A DNA stretch of 64,000 bases from Fischerella sp. PCC 9605 (lineage in GTDB: Bacteria > Cyanobacteriota > Cyanobacteriia > Cyanobacteriales > Nostocaceae): the NCBI RefSeq assembly GCF_000517105.1, contig NZ_KI912154.1, forward strand, positions 284,441 to 348,440, in the 5' to 3' direction. Positions within the stretch are counted from its first letter, which is position 1; the number at the start of each line of letters is the position of its first letter. The translations under genes and the position numbers were made by a program. The notes under the pieces are model-generated. The model saw nothing but the letters and a program-made list of their open reading frames with translations. It had not been told where the DNA came from and did not search any database. This document shows, in pieces, positions 17,815 to 26,172 of the stretch.

Positions 17815-18642
17815 ATGTCCAAACCACCTTGGAATCTTAAGTATTCTATTTTATTGAGTCTAGCAATACTGTTATTAGGAGCATTGATTGTCTTGCTGCC
17901 CCTTTTTATAGTTTTTCTGACATCTTTGGCACCATCTGGGACTACTCCCACACTTGTTCCCAAAGATGGTTGGTCTTTAGCTAACTACCGCGACGCTTGG
18001 CAGCGAGGGAAATTATTGCTGGCATTTGCTAATTCTACCTTAGTAGCTTTATCTGTCACGGGCTTTCAGATCGTGACTTCAGCATTAGCAGGTTATGCCC
18101 TAGCAAGGCTGATATTTCGAGGAAAACAAGCAGTGCTGTTGATTGTGTTGGCAACATTGGTAATTCCCTTTCAATTGCTGGTAATTCCTATATTTTTAGT
18201 CTTAAAGTGGGGGCACTTAATTAATACTTATTGGGCATTAATTTTACCAACTGCTGCTAACGGTTTTGGTATTTTCTTATTGCGGCAGTATTTCTTAACT
18301 GTTCCCGTAGAGTTAGAGGAAGCAGCAGCAATAGATGGAGCAAATCGATTGCAAATCTTATGGCAGGTAATGTTGCCTTTGGCACGTCCGGCCTTAGTGA
18401 CGCTGTTTCTATTTACCTTTATCGGTGAATGGAATGACCTATTTAAGCCATTGGTATTTACCACACGACCAGAATTAAGGACAGTGCAGCTAGCCTTAGC
18501 AGAGTTTCAAGAGCAATTTACAAATAATTGGCCCTTATTGATGGCAGCAGTAACAATAGCTACTTTACCAGTATTGTTGCTATTTCTCCTGGGTCAGCGT
18601 CAATTGATTCGCGGTATCGCTACAACAGGGATTAAGAATTAG
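17815..18642 (+). CDS. carbohydrate ABC transporter permease (MalG family)
   Basis: Inner-membrane permease of a CUT1-type sugar importer. It has six hydrophobic segments (first at 12-37) and the cytoplasmic EAA loop EEAAAIDGANRLQILWQVML (about 163-182), which contacts the ATPase. At 275 residues the length is normal. No binding protein, second permease or ATPase lies beside it, so its partners must be elsewhere. Scattered GgtD-like permeases are known in cyanobacteria, but the substrate cannot be read here. Confidence 0.9.
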   Translation: MSKPPWNLKYSILLSLAILLLGALIVLLPLFIVFLTSLAPSGTTPTLVPKDGWSLANYRDAWQRGKLLLAFANSTLVALSVTGFQIVTSALAGYALARLIFRGKQAVLLIVLATLVIPFQLLVIPIFLVLKWGHLINTYWALILPTAANGFGIFLLRQYFLTVPVELEEAAAIDGANRLQILWQVMLPLARPALVTLFLFTFIGEWNDLFKPLVFTTRPELRTVQLALAEFQEQFTNNWPLLMAAVTIATLPVLLLFLLGQRQLIRGIATTGIKN

Positions 18643-18751
18643 GGATTGGGGATTGGGGATTGGGTAAAAATAAGTCAAAAGTTAAAAGCTAAAAGTAAAA
18701 AGAAAGAATTTTTTCTTTTACCTTTTTACTTTTTACTTCTCCAGTTCCTTT
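18642..18751. repeat. 110-bp dispersed repeat, copy B
   Basis: Identical to 16533-16642. It begins at the stop codon of the ABC permease gene, so it overlaps the transcript's 3' end and its A/T palindrome could act in termination. Confidence 0.95.
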
Positions 18752-19510
18752 ACCCTTTGTTGCCAGTCGCTACAACCCAACGGCAGGTGCTACCTGCGGA
18801 AGCCGCTGCGCGTCTACAAGTCGGCGAAGCGCAAGGGCGCACTGCCACCCTGCACCGAAGCCGCCCTGCGGGCGTCTCTACGGGAACCTCCAAGGGCGCT
18901 TACGCTCCCCTTTTCTCCTTCCCCCTCTTGTTTTTCCGATACCCATTGCCCCTTGCCCATTGCCCATTGCCCCATGCCCTTTGCCCAATTCCCGATTCTC
19001 TGCAATGCTCGATATCAAGATTGAATTAATTTATACAGAAACTTGGTCTTGTTTTTTCTATTTATACCAGTATTACTAGCTATACCGATTTTAGATTTTA
19101 GAGATTAGATTGGGTTGTATCGATTTATGCCCTTCTCCCTCTTAGCTAGCAATAACTCACATATTTCTTAACAATTAACAGGTGATGTCTGAAATTTGTG
19201 TTTGCTTGTCATCAATTCTCAACAATTCCTGATTGTAGGTATTGCGAAACAATCGCTTGAACTTAGACATCAGATATTAGATCAGAGATTGTAAATCTGC
19301 CCGCAAGACGCATACAATCCTGTCGCTTAGTTTAAGCGATTGCAAATTAAATTTATAGCTACTATGACAAAATTCACTTCATCCATCGCCAATTGAAACC
19401 TCCCAATCCAAAATTGATTTGTATCCTGGTAATGGCATAGCTAGCTAATAACTAGCCAGTTCCTTCTACTGGTGTGTCTGTTAAACTCAGCTAGTAAACA
19501 GTAAAACCCC
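18752..19510. other. gene-free region with composite dispersed repeats
   Basis: About 760 bp. 18775-18910 is built of GC-rich short dispersed repeats (GCTACCTGCGGAAGCCGCTG, GCGGGCGTCTCTACGGGAAC types), and 18943-18990 of CCCATTG-type heptamers. From 19000 to 19510 the DNA is AT-richer and presumably contains the TamB promoter. Open frames here are repeat-derived. Confidence 0.65.
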
Positions 19511-22500
19511 ATGAGTAACTCTCCCAATCGCGATTGTAAATTCCAAACCCTCCATAGCAACAAGCATTTATGGTTGCTGATCTTGAGTCGTAGTGGCATT
19601 GCTGTCAGTGGAATTTTGCTATTTGGACTTGCAGGTGGTGCTTGGCGGTTGTGGAAATTTATCCACAAAGAGTTAACGCCATTGGCACAAAAAAGTCTTA
19701 CCACTACGCTTAATCGTCCGGTTCAATTGGGAGAAGTTAAAGAATTTTCGCTTGTGGGGGTAAAGTTTGGGGCTTCAGCTATTCCAGCAACACCTACAGA
19801 TCCAGACAGTGTTGCAGTCGATGCTGTGGAGGTGGGCTTTGATCCATTGCAGTTACTGTTTAGGCACAACCTGAAGCTAGATGTCACCTTAGTCAATCCT
19901 GATGTTTACGTCGAACAGGATGAACAAGGGCGCTGGATTACGACGACCATAGCGAAGCCAGGTAATGCCCAACCGATTCAAACTGATTTGGATAAACTTC
20001 GGTTTCGCAATGCCAATGTGGTGTTAGTTCCGAATAGTCAGAGGATAACAGCAGGGGTAGTAACAGAAGACACGGCGAAACTCCCCCCATCTCCCCCTCC
20101 TCCACTCTCCTCCTCCCCGGTGGCATTTTCACTGGTAAATGGCACTGCCCAATTGCGAGAAGATAACCAGGTGATTAGGTTGGACTTAGCAGGACAACCT
20201 AGCAGTAGTGGCAGTGTTTCTTTGAAGGGAGATGTAGGTCTAAAAACACTAGCAACCAATTTACAAATACGAGGGCAAGACTTAGTAGCCTCTGATGTTA
20301 CTCGCTTGGTCAAGTTACCACTAGCGTTACAGGCTGGTCAAGTCAGTGGTGACTTACAGATGCAGTTCCAGTTAGGACAAACTCAGCCGCCTTTGTTGTT
20401 TGGTAATGTAGATTTGCAAAGGGTTCAGTTTCAAGTTCCCCGAGTACCACAACCCTTTATTAATTCCCAAGGAACTCTTCGCTTCCAAGGAACGGAAATC
20501 AAACTCGATAGTGTCACTGGCAGTTACGGCAAAATCCCGCTAGTAGCTAATGGTGTTATCGACACCAAAACTGGTTACAAGGTGGCAGGGGGTGTTAATG
20601 GGGTAAATGTAGCTGATGTCCAAGAAACTCTCAAGCTCAAACTACCTGTACCTGTAACTGGGGAAGTCAAAGCAGATTTGCAATTTGTGGGAAAACTGAC
20701 CCAGCCGATTCTTTCTGGTGTTGTTGTGGCCAGCAAACCAGCCCGGGTCGACAAAGTTGATTTTGATAGCGCCAGTGCTAAGTTTGAGTTTTCGCCAAAA
20801 GATGCTGTAATTGCTTTTAGAGATATTCAAGGCAAAGCGAAAGTCGGTGGTGAGGTTACTGGTACTGGCACGGTTGGGTTGAGTACAACTCCCCAGTTGA
20901 ATTTTAATTTAACCGCAAAGAATGTTCCTGGAGATGCGATCGCTCAACTTTACAATTCCAAACCTTCGTTCCCAGTTGGTACTGTCTCGGGAACAGCCCA
21001 ACTGACTGGTACTGCTGACAACGTTAAAACAACAGTGCAATTCCAAGCACCGCAAGCCCAGTACCCTGCTACTGGTGAAGTCGTTGTTAATGGCGATCGC
21101 AGTTTTTCTTTTCGCAATGTAGTTGCAAGTGTAGCTGGTGGCACAGTCCAAGCTGCTGGCAGTTGGAATAACCAGGGCTGGCAAGCAGTAGCCGATGCTT
21201 CGCAAGTACAGGTAGAACGCTTTGTCAACCCCAGCCAACTGCAAAATATATCTCTCAATGATGCCCACTTCAACGGTCGTCTCATCCTCTCAGGAAACTC
21301 CGCTCCTTTTAAAATAGCTAGCATTCGCACCCAAAATGCCAAAGTTAAAGTTGCGGGTGGTACGGTAGCAGTTTCTAAGATTCAATTCGAGGAAAAAAGC
21401 TTTTCCACCCAACTTGTAGCAGATGGTGTGCGGTTAGGGCGTTTGTTCAAACAGTCTCCCCCTGCATTAAAACCAGCATTACAAGGATCATTAGCAGGTA
21501 CATTCCAAGTATCAGGAAGAACAGATGCTTTTGACCTGAAAACCCTCCGTAGCAATGGCTCAGCACGCTTGGCAGTCGGAGATGGGAAGGTTACTGCTGC
21601 AAATATCCAATTGGCTAATGGAGTATATCAAGCGCAACTGCAAGCAGATAACGTGCCAATGCAACAGTTAACACAAGTACCCGAGCAATTTCGTGGTAGG
21701 TTAACTGGTCAGTTCAACGTCGCGGGTTCTGTAGAATCTTTCCAGCCGCAGAATATTCAAGCTAACGGTCAGGCACGTGTCAAGATTGGTGATGGCACAG
21801 TTAACGCTGTGAAGATCCAAGTTGCGAACGGTCGCTATCAGGCACAACTGCAAGCAAAGAAGGTGCCGTTGCAGCAACTAGCAAAAGTACCCCAACAATT
21901 TAACGGTAACTTAGATGGTCAGTTCAAAGTTGGGGGTTCTGTAGAATCTTTCCAGCCGCAAACCATCCAAGCTAACGGTCAAGCACAACTCAATGTTGGT
22001 AGTGGCAAAGTTAAGGCTGCAAATATCCAAGTCGCTAATGGACGCTATCAGGCTGTACTTGATGCTGCGGGTGTAGATTTAAAGCGGTTTTCCCAGCAGT
22101 TGCAGGGTAAGTTGGGTGGCAAGGTACAAGTTGCAGGAAATCTGGGCACTTTTAATTTAGCTGATGTGCGTGCGGCGGGTCAGGTGCAGTTTTCTCAAGG
22201 TCTGGCTGGCATTGATCGACCGCTGACAGCGGTTGTTGGCTGGAATGGAGAAAAGTTGCTCGTTAAGCGAGCAACTGCCCCTGGTTTAAAAGCCAATGGT
22301 TACATATTAGCCAGCACCAATCTCGGTAGCATACCGGAAATTACTGAGTTAAATTTAAATGTCCAAGCACAAAATTACAATCTGCAACAGTTGCCGCTCA
22401 AGTTGCCCAACGAAGTAGATTTGGCAGGAAAAGCTGATTTTAGCGGACAAATCAGAGGTAAATTACCAGTACCAAATCTGACAGGGCAACTGGCACTGAG

Positions 22501-25252
22501 AGATTTAACGGTTAATCAGTTTGCTTTTGAATCGGTTTTAGCGGGAAATGTTCAATCGGCGCAAGGAAAAGGTTTAAATTTGAATGTCACAGGTAAGCGT
22601 GACAAAATTGCCCTTAACCTAGATGCGAATAATCGCCCCAATTCTTTTGCAGTGCAATGGCAACAAGCTGCGGCAACTGGTCAAGCACAGGGTGATAATC
22701 TGGCGCTGAAAGTAGAAAGCTTTCCTTTGCAGGTGTTGAATTTACCTGTGCCTGCAAATACTTTTTTGGGTAATGGTAATGTTGCAGGCTCATTAAGCGG
22801 AGATTTTCAGATTAATCAGAAGACTTTAGCTGTAGCGGGAGGGATGGCGATCGCTCAACCACAAGCTGGTCGTATTAAAGGCGATCGCTTGCAGGCTCAG
22901 TTCCGCTATGAAGATGGTAAGACAACCCTCACTGATAGCGCCTTCATCAAAGGCAAAAGTCGCTATGCCTTTGCTGGTACTTTCACGCCAGCAGCTGCAA
23001 AACCCCAAATCAAGGGCAAACTCACAGTCAGCCAAGGTGAAATCCAAGATGTTTTAACAACTCTCAAATTATTTGAACTAGAAGATTTCCAACGCGGTAC
23101 TGCTGGATCGAGCTATGGCAGTGCTAGCGACCTCAAAACTGTATCAGTAGGTTTGCCAGACCAGCCTATATTAAATCAAATTCAACGCTTTTCAGAAATT
23201 AAAACACTGCTAGCACAACAGCAACAACAACAGCGCGATGCTTCTTTGTTACCAGAGTTAGCAGATTTAAAAGGAACTTTCAATGGTGAGGTTGCTGTCG
23301 ATACTGCCACGGCTAACAAACCGTCAGTGCAGTTTAATTTGAATGGTCAAAATTTTGTCTGGGGACAAGAAGACGAACCAGACCGTATGTATACAGCACA
23401 GCAAGTTATTGCTCAAGGTAGTTTTGAAAATGGTGTTCTCAGGTTACTACCTTTACGGATCGAGTCTAAAGACAAGCTAATTGCTTTCACTGGCAATATT
23501 GGCGGTACAGGACAATCTGGTCAGTTACGGGTAACAAATTTTCCTTTAGAGGTGCTGAGTAACTATGTGAAGCTGCCAGTTGGTTTGACCGGTAATATCA
23601 ACACTACAGCAACTTTAGCAGGTAGCATAGCCAATCCTCAGGCAAAAGGGGAATTGCAAATTACAGATGGAACCCTGAATCAAAAAGGGATAGAATCAGC
23701 GAATGCCAGTTTCAGCTATAACGATGGACGTCTGAACTTTGGTAGTAGCGTCATGGCTGCTGGTTCCGAACCTGTTACTATCACTGGCAGCATCCCTTAC
23801 AAGTTACCTTTTGCTTCGGTAAAACCAAATAGCGATCAAATTAATCTAGATGTCAAGGTAAAAAACGAAGGATTAGCAGTATTAAACTTGTTGACCGATC
23901 AGGTTGCGTTTGAAAAGGGAGAGGGAGAAGTCAACGTAACAGTGCGAGGAACGAAAGAACAGCCACAGGTCAATGGTATAGCTAGTATCAAGGGTGCAAC
24001 CTTTTCTGCTCAGGCGTTACCAGAAAAGCTGACTAATGTGACAGGAAAAGCCCAGTTTGATTTTGACCGCATCAAAGTAGAAAGTCTCCAAGGCAAATTT
24101 AGCAAAGGCAATGTAGCAGTCAAAGGAGAACTTCCTATTTTTAGTGATTCACAAAAGCAAACAGATAATCCCCTCAACGTTTCTCTCAATCAGTTGGCTG
24201 TGAACTTAAAGGGACGGTATCAAGGAGGCGTTAGTGGTAACTTGGAGATTACTGGTTCTGCCCTTAACCCCCTCATTGGCGGTAATCTGCAACTGACTAA
24301 TGGTCAAGTTTTAATCACAGAATCGGCTAACAACGCTATTAACGCTGCCAAACAAAGTCAAGATGTTACACTCGCAAAAGCAACCAAGCAAGGGAAATCT
24401 GAAGTTAGCAAAACAGTAACACGGTTTAAAGACCTACAGCTTGTACTTGACAAAAACGTAGATGTTGCCCTGCCACCGATTCTGAGTTTCAGAGCTACTG
24501 GTACTCTCAGTGTCAACGGTTCACTAAACAATCCAGAACCTGAAGGAACTATTAAACTACGGGGTGGAGACGTGAATTTGTTTACTACCCAATTTAACCT
24601 TGCCGGTGGCTATGAACACAAAGCTACTTTTAGAGGAAATCAAAACCCCGATCTGGATATCCGCTTAATTGCCAAAGTACTAGATGTTAATCCTTCACAG
24701 GTGACAAACTCACCTCTATCCTCTGAAATCGACGATGGAATTATTAGCTCTTTTGAACCTGTAAATACTGTTCGTGTCGAAGCCAGAATTGATGGCCCAG
24801 CCAGCCAACTCGACCAAAACCTGGAATTGAGAAGCACTCCTCCCCGCAACCAAACAGAAATAGTTGCCTTACTTGGGGGTGGTTTTGTGGAAACGCTAGG
24901 ACGTGGCGACAGTACGCTAGGGCTTGTCAACTTAGCAGGCTCAGCTCTAAATATTCAGCGAGCTTTTAATCAGATTGGCAATGCTTTTGGTTTAAGTGAA
25001 CTGCGTTTGTTTCCTACTATCTCTTCTGATGGTACAGAATTTACAAGGAGAAATTTCTCGATGGATCTGGCTGCTGAAGCTGGGGTTGATGTTTCCCGTA
25101 ATTTTTCTTTTTCTGCTCTCAAGATTTTGACAAGCGACAAACCACCTCAATTTGGTGTTAACTACCGTATTAATTCTGAAATGCGTTTGCGTACTTCCAC
25201 AGACTTATCTGGTGATAATCGAGCAGTCTTGGAGTATGAAGATAGGTTTTAG
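19511..25252 (+). CDS. TamB/DUF490-like translocation and assembly module protein
   Basis: 1,913-residue envelope protein. One N-terminal membrane anchor (about 27-48) is followed by a very long beta-rich region, expected to form a periplasmic groove for lipid transport or outer-membrane protein assembly between inner and outer membranes (TamB/YhdP-like family). The C-terminal DUF490 region (about 1550-1913) includes NQTEIVALLGGGFVETLGRG. Residues about 665-865 hold three near-tandem units of about 75-80 residues (SVESFQPQNIQANGQA..., with LQAKKVPLQQL). Length is typical of cyanobacterial TamB. No TamA/BamA gene lies beside it. Confidence 0.9.
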   Translation: MSNSPNRDCKFQTLHSNKHLWLLILSRSGIAVSGILLFGLAGGAWRLWKFIHKELTPLAQKSLTTTLNRPVQLGEVKEFSLVGVKFGASAIPATPTDPDSVAVDAVEVGFDPLQLLFRHNLKLDVTLVNPDVYVEQDEQGRWITTTIAKPGNAQPIQTDLDKLRFRNANVVLVPNSQRITAGVVTEDTAKLPPSPPPPLSSSPVAFSLVNGTAQLREDNQVIRLDLAGQPSSSGSVSLKGDVGLKTLATNLQIRGQDLVASDVTRLVKLPLALQAGQVSGDLQMQFQLGQTQPPLLFGNVDLQRVQFQVPRVPQPFINSQGTLRFQGTEIKLDSVTGSYGKIPLVANGVIDTKTGYKVAGGVNGVNVADVQETLKLKLPVPVTGEVKADLQFVGKLTQPILSGVVVASKPARVDKVDFDSASAKFEFSPKDAVIAFRDIQGKAKVGGEVTGTGTVGLSTTPQLNFNLTAKNVPGDAIAQLYNSKPSFPVGTVSGTAQLTGTADNVKTTVQFQAPQAQYPATGEVVVNGDRSFSFRNVVASVAGGTVQAAGSWNNQGWQAVADASQVQVERFVNPSQLQNISLNDAHFNGRLILSGNSAPFKIASIRTQNAKVKVAGGTVAVSKIQFEEKSFSTQLVADGVRLGRLFKQSPPALKPALQGSLAGTFQVSGRTDAFDLKTLRSNGSARLAVGDGKVTAANIQLANGVYQAQLQADNVPMQQLTQVPEQFRGRLTGQFNVAGSVESFQPQNIQANGQARVKIGDGTVNAVKIQVANGRYQAQLQAKKVPLQQLAKVPQQFNGNLDGQFKVGGSVESFQPQTIQANGQAQLNVGSGKVKAANIQVANGRYQAVLDAAGVDLKRFSQQLQGKLGGKVQVAGNLGTFNLADVRAAGQVQFSQGLAGIDRPLTAVVGWNGEKLLVKRATAPGLKANGYILASTNLGSIPEITELNLNVQAQNYNLQQLPLKLPNEVDLAGKADFSGQIRGKLPVPNLTGQLALRDLTVNQFAFESVLAGNVQSAQGKGLNLNVTGKRDKIALNLDANNRPNSFAVQWQQAAATGQAQGDNLALKVESFPLQVLNLPVPANTFLGNGNVAGSLSGDFQINQKTLAVAGGMAIAQPQAGRIKGDRLQAQFRYEDGKTTLTDSAFIKGKSRYAFAGTFTPAAAKPQIKGKLTVSQGEIQDVLTTLKLFELEDFQRGTAGSSYGSASDLKTVSVGLPDQPILNQIQRFSEIKTLLAQQQQQQRDASLLPELADLKGTFNGEVAVDTATANKPSVQFNLNGQNFVWGQEDEPDRMYTAQQVIAQGSFENGVLRLLPLRIESKDKLIAFTGNIGGTGQSGQLRVTNFPLEVLSNYVKLPVGLTGNINTTATLAGSIANPQAKGELQITDGTLNQKGIESANASFSYNDGRLNFGSSVMAAGSEPVTITGSIPYKLPFASVKPNSDQINLDVKVKNEGLAVLNLLTDQVAFEKGEGEVNVTVRGTKEQPQVNGIASIKGATFSAQALPEKLTNVTGKAQFDFDRIKVESLQGKFSKGNVAVKGELPIFSDSQKQTDNPLNVSLNQLAVNLKGRYQGGVSGNLEITGSALNPLIGGNLQLTNGQVLITESANNAINAAKQSQDVTLAKATKQGKSEVSKTVTRFKDLQLVLDKNVDVALPPILSFRATGTLSVNGSLNNPEPEGTIKLRGGDVNLFTTQFNLAGGYEHKATFRGNQNPDLDIRLIAKVLDVNPSQVTNSPLSSEIDDGIISSFEPVNTVRVEARIDGPASQLDQNLELRSTPPRNQTEIVALLGGGFVETLGRGDSTLGLVNLAGSALNIQRAFNQIGNAFGLSELRLFPTISSDGTEFTRRNFSMDLAAEAGVDVSRNFSFSALKILTSDKPPQFGVNYRINSEMRLRTSTDLSGDNRAVLEYEDRF

Positions 25253-25440
25253 TCATTAGTCATTTTCCCATTCCCTTTGGTTGTGGAGATCCCGAGTTCC
25301 CCATGTAGACGCCCGTTAGGGCAGCTTCTCGTAGAGTAGCCCTCCGGGTACTCTACGGGAAATCGCTGCACGCTGGGAGTGCAGGGTAGACACCAAGACA
25401 CGAAGAAAACTTATTGTTTGGGATTGCACCACCGAAGGGT
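25253..25440. repeat. composite dispersed repeats downstream of tamB-like gene
   Basis: Contains the GTAGACGCCCGTTAGGGCAG / CTCTACGGG type repeat (25303-25380), with an inverted GTAGAGTA...TACTCTAC stem, and a half copy (about 25388-25418) of the GACACCAAGACACGAAG element found complete at 43334-43395. Confidence 0.75.
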
Positions 25441-25922
25441 TAGCTAGTTGCCTAACGATTTATACTTTCTCCGAACTCTGAAGATTTCCAGTTGGAAAGA
25501 GGGTGAAGTACCCCACCATATAGACGGATGGGGCTTCGCGTCTCGCTCGCCGCAGCTCTGTTGGGTGTATCTATTGCTAGATACCCGGAACTAAATCCGG
25601 TCTGAGTCTTACACAGCGTCTCTGGTGTTTTTTACCTTTATCTAGCTATTTGTTCACCACAACTGCTTTCTATACTAGATAACCGCAAGCTGTACAAATA
25701 CTAGAACCCGCGCAGCCGCCCTGCTTCCCAAGGCAGTTATTCCTTTCTTGTACATCCCTGTGTGGCTTATCTTTTACCGCAGAGCGTAATCGTGCGAACC
25801 AGTGACCGGGATCTTTCCCCCTTTCTCACGCTCTTAGTCGAGGCCGTGCGTATTACCGCTACTGTGGCCGTTTGTTGTGAGTCGTGTGGGTGGGTCAGCA
25901 ACCATTTATACACTAACATGTA

Positions 25923-25940
25923 TGTAGATTTTGTGTAGAT
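25923..25940 (+). promoter_or_regulatory. direct repeat upstream of RHH gene, possible operator
   Basis: TGTAGAT occurs at 25923-25929 and 25934-25940, 11 bp apart (one helical turn), ending 4 bp before the ATG. Ribbon-helix-helix proteins often bind such half-sites in their own promoters. The regulatory role is inferred. Confidence 0.35.
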
Positions 25941-25944
25941 AGTT

Positions 25945-26118
25945 ATGACTAAAAAAGGTTTGAATTTGCGGATATCTGAACGTCGCTTGAATAAGCTTAG
26001 GTTATATGCAGCCAGCAAAGAAAAAACTATGACTCAACTGGTAGAAGATTGGATTGATCGACTACCACATCCAGAGATTGACAATTACTCGGACACCCAC
26101 AAAGGGTGTACCTCGTAA
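25945..26118 (+). CDS. 57-residue ribbon-helix-helix-like protein
   Basis: Short gene not covered by long-ORF calling. It starts MTKKGLNLRISERRLNKLRL and continues YAASKEKTMTQLVEDWIDRL. A basic beta strand followed by two helices, with the T-M-T-Q turn, is the pattern of CopG/Arc-type ribbon-helix-helix DNA-binding proteins, in which the N-terminal strand inserts into the major groove. The acidic tail is encoded inside a hairpin. It is the only plausible protein between the two IS605-like hairpins. Whether it regulates the element, is an antitoxin or a passenger is unknown. Confidence 0.65.
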   Translation: MTKKGLNLRISERRLNKLRLYAASKEKTMTQLVEDWIDRLPHPEIDNYSDTHKGCTS

Positions 26119-26123
26119 TTGTC
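26080..26123 (+). terminator. long stem-loop at the 3' end of the RHH gene
   Basis: GACAATTAC (26080-26088) pairs with GTAATTGTC (26115-26123), and ACACCC (26093-26098) with GGGTGT (26104-26109). The hairpin spans the last codons and stop of the RHH gene. It may be a terminator or part of the mobile element's RNA or DNA fold. Confidence 0.6.
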
Positions 26124-26172
26124 CGCTATCCATCCCCACCTTATAGAGGGATGGGGAATTCCGCGAAAGAGG

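Larger units (their letters stand above)
25440..26165. mobile_element. relic IS200/IS605-like element with two hairpin ends
   Basis: Two near-identical hairpin sequences lie in the same orientation. At 25511-25533 is CCCCACCATATAGACGGATG then GGG; at 26134-26156 is CCCCACCTTATAGAGGGATG then GGGG minus one (two differences over 23 bp). Both are followed by a CGCG context. Such subterminal palindromes mark ends of IS200/IS605-family elements. The 600 bp between contain several hairpins (for example GTATCTA/TAGATAC near 25568-25586) but no transposase or intact TnpB, only a 57-residue gene. Family assignment rests on hairpin form, not on a protein. Confidence 0.55.

Noticed and set aside
18646-19029. 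127-residue plus-strand frame after the ABC permease
   Set aside because: Made entirely of the 110-bp repeat, composite dispersed repeats and heptamers.
25767-26018. 83-residue minus-strand frame in the IS605-like region, as a TnpB C-terminus
   Set aside because: No zinc-finger cysteine pattern or RuvC motif; I could not read any TnpB block in it.
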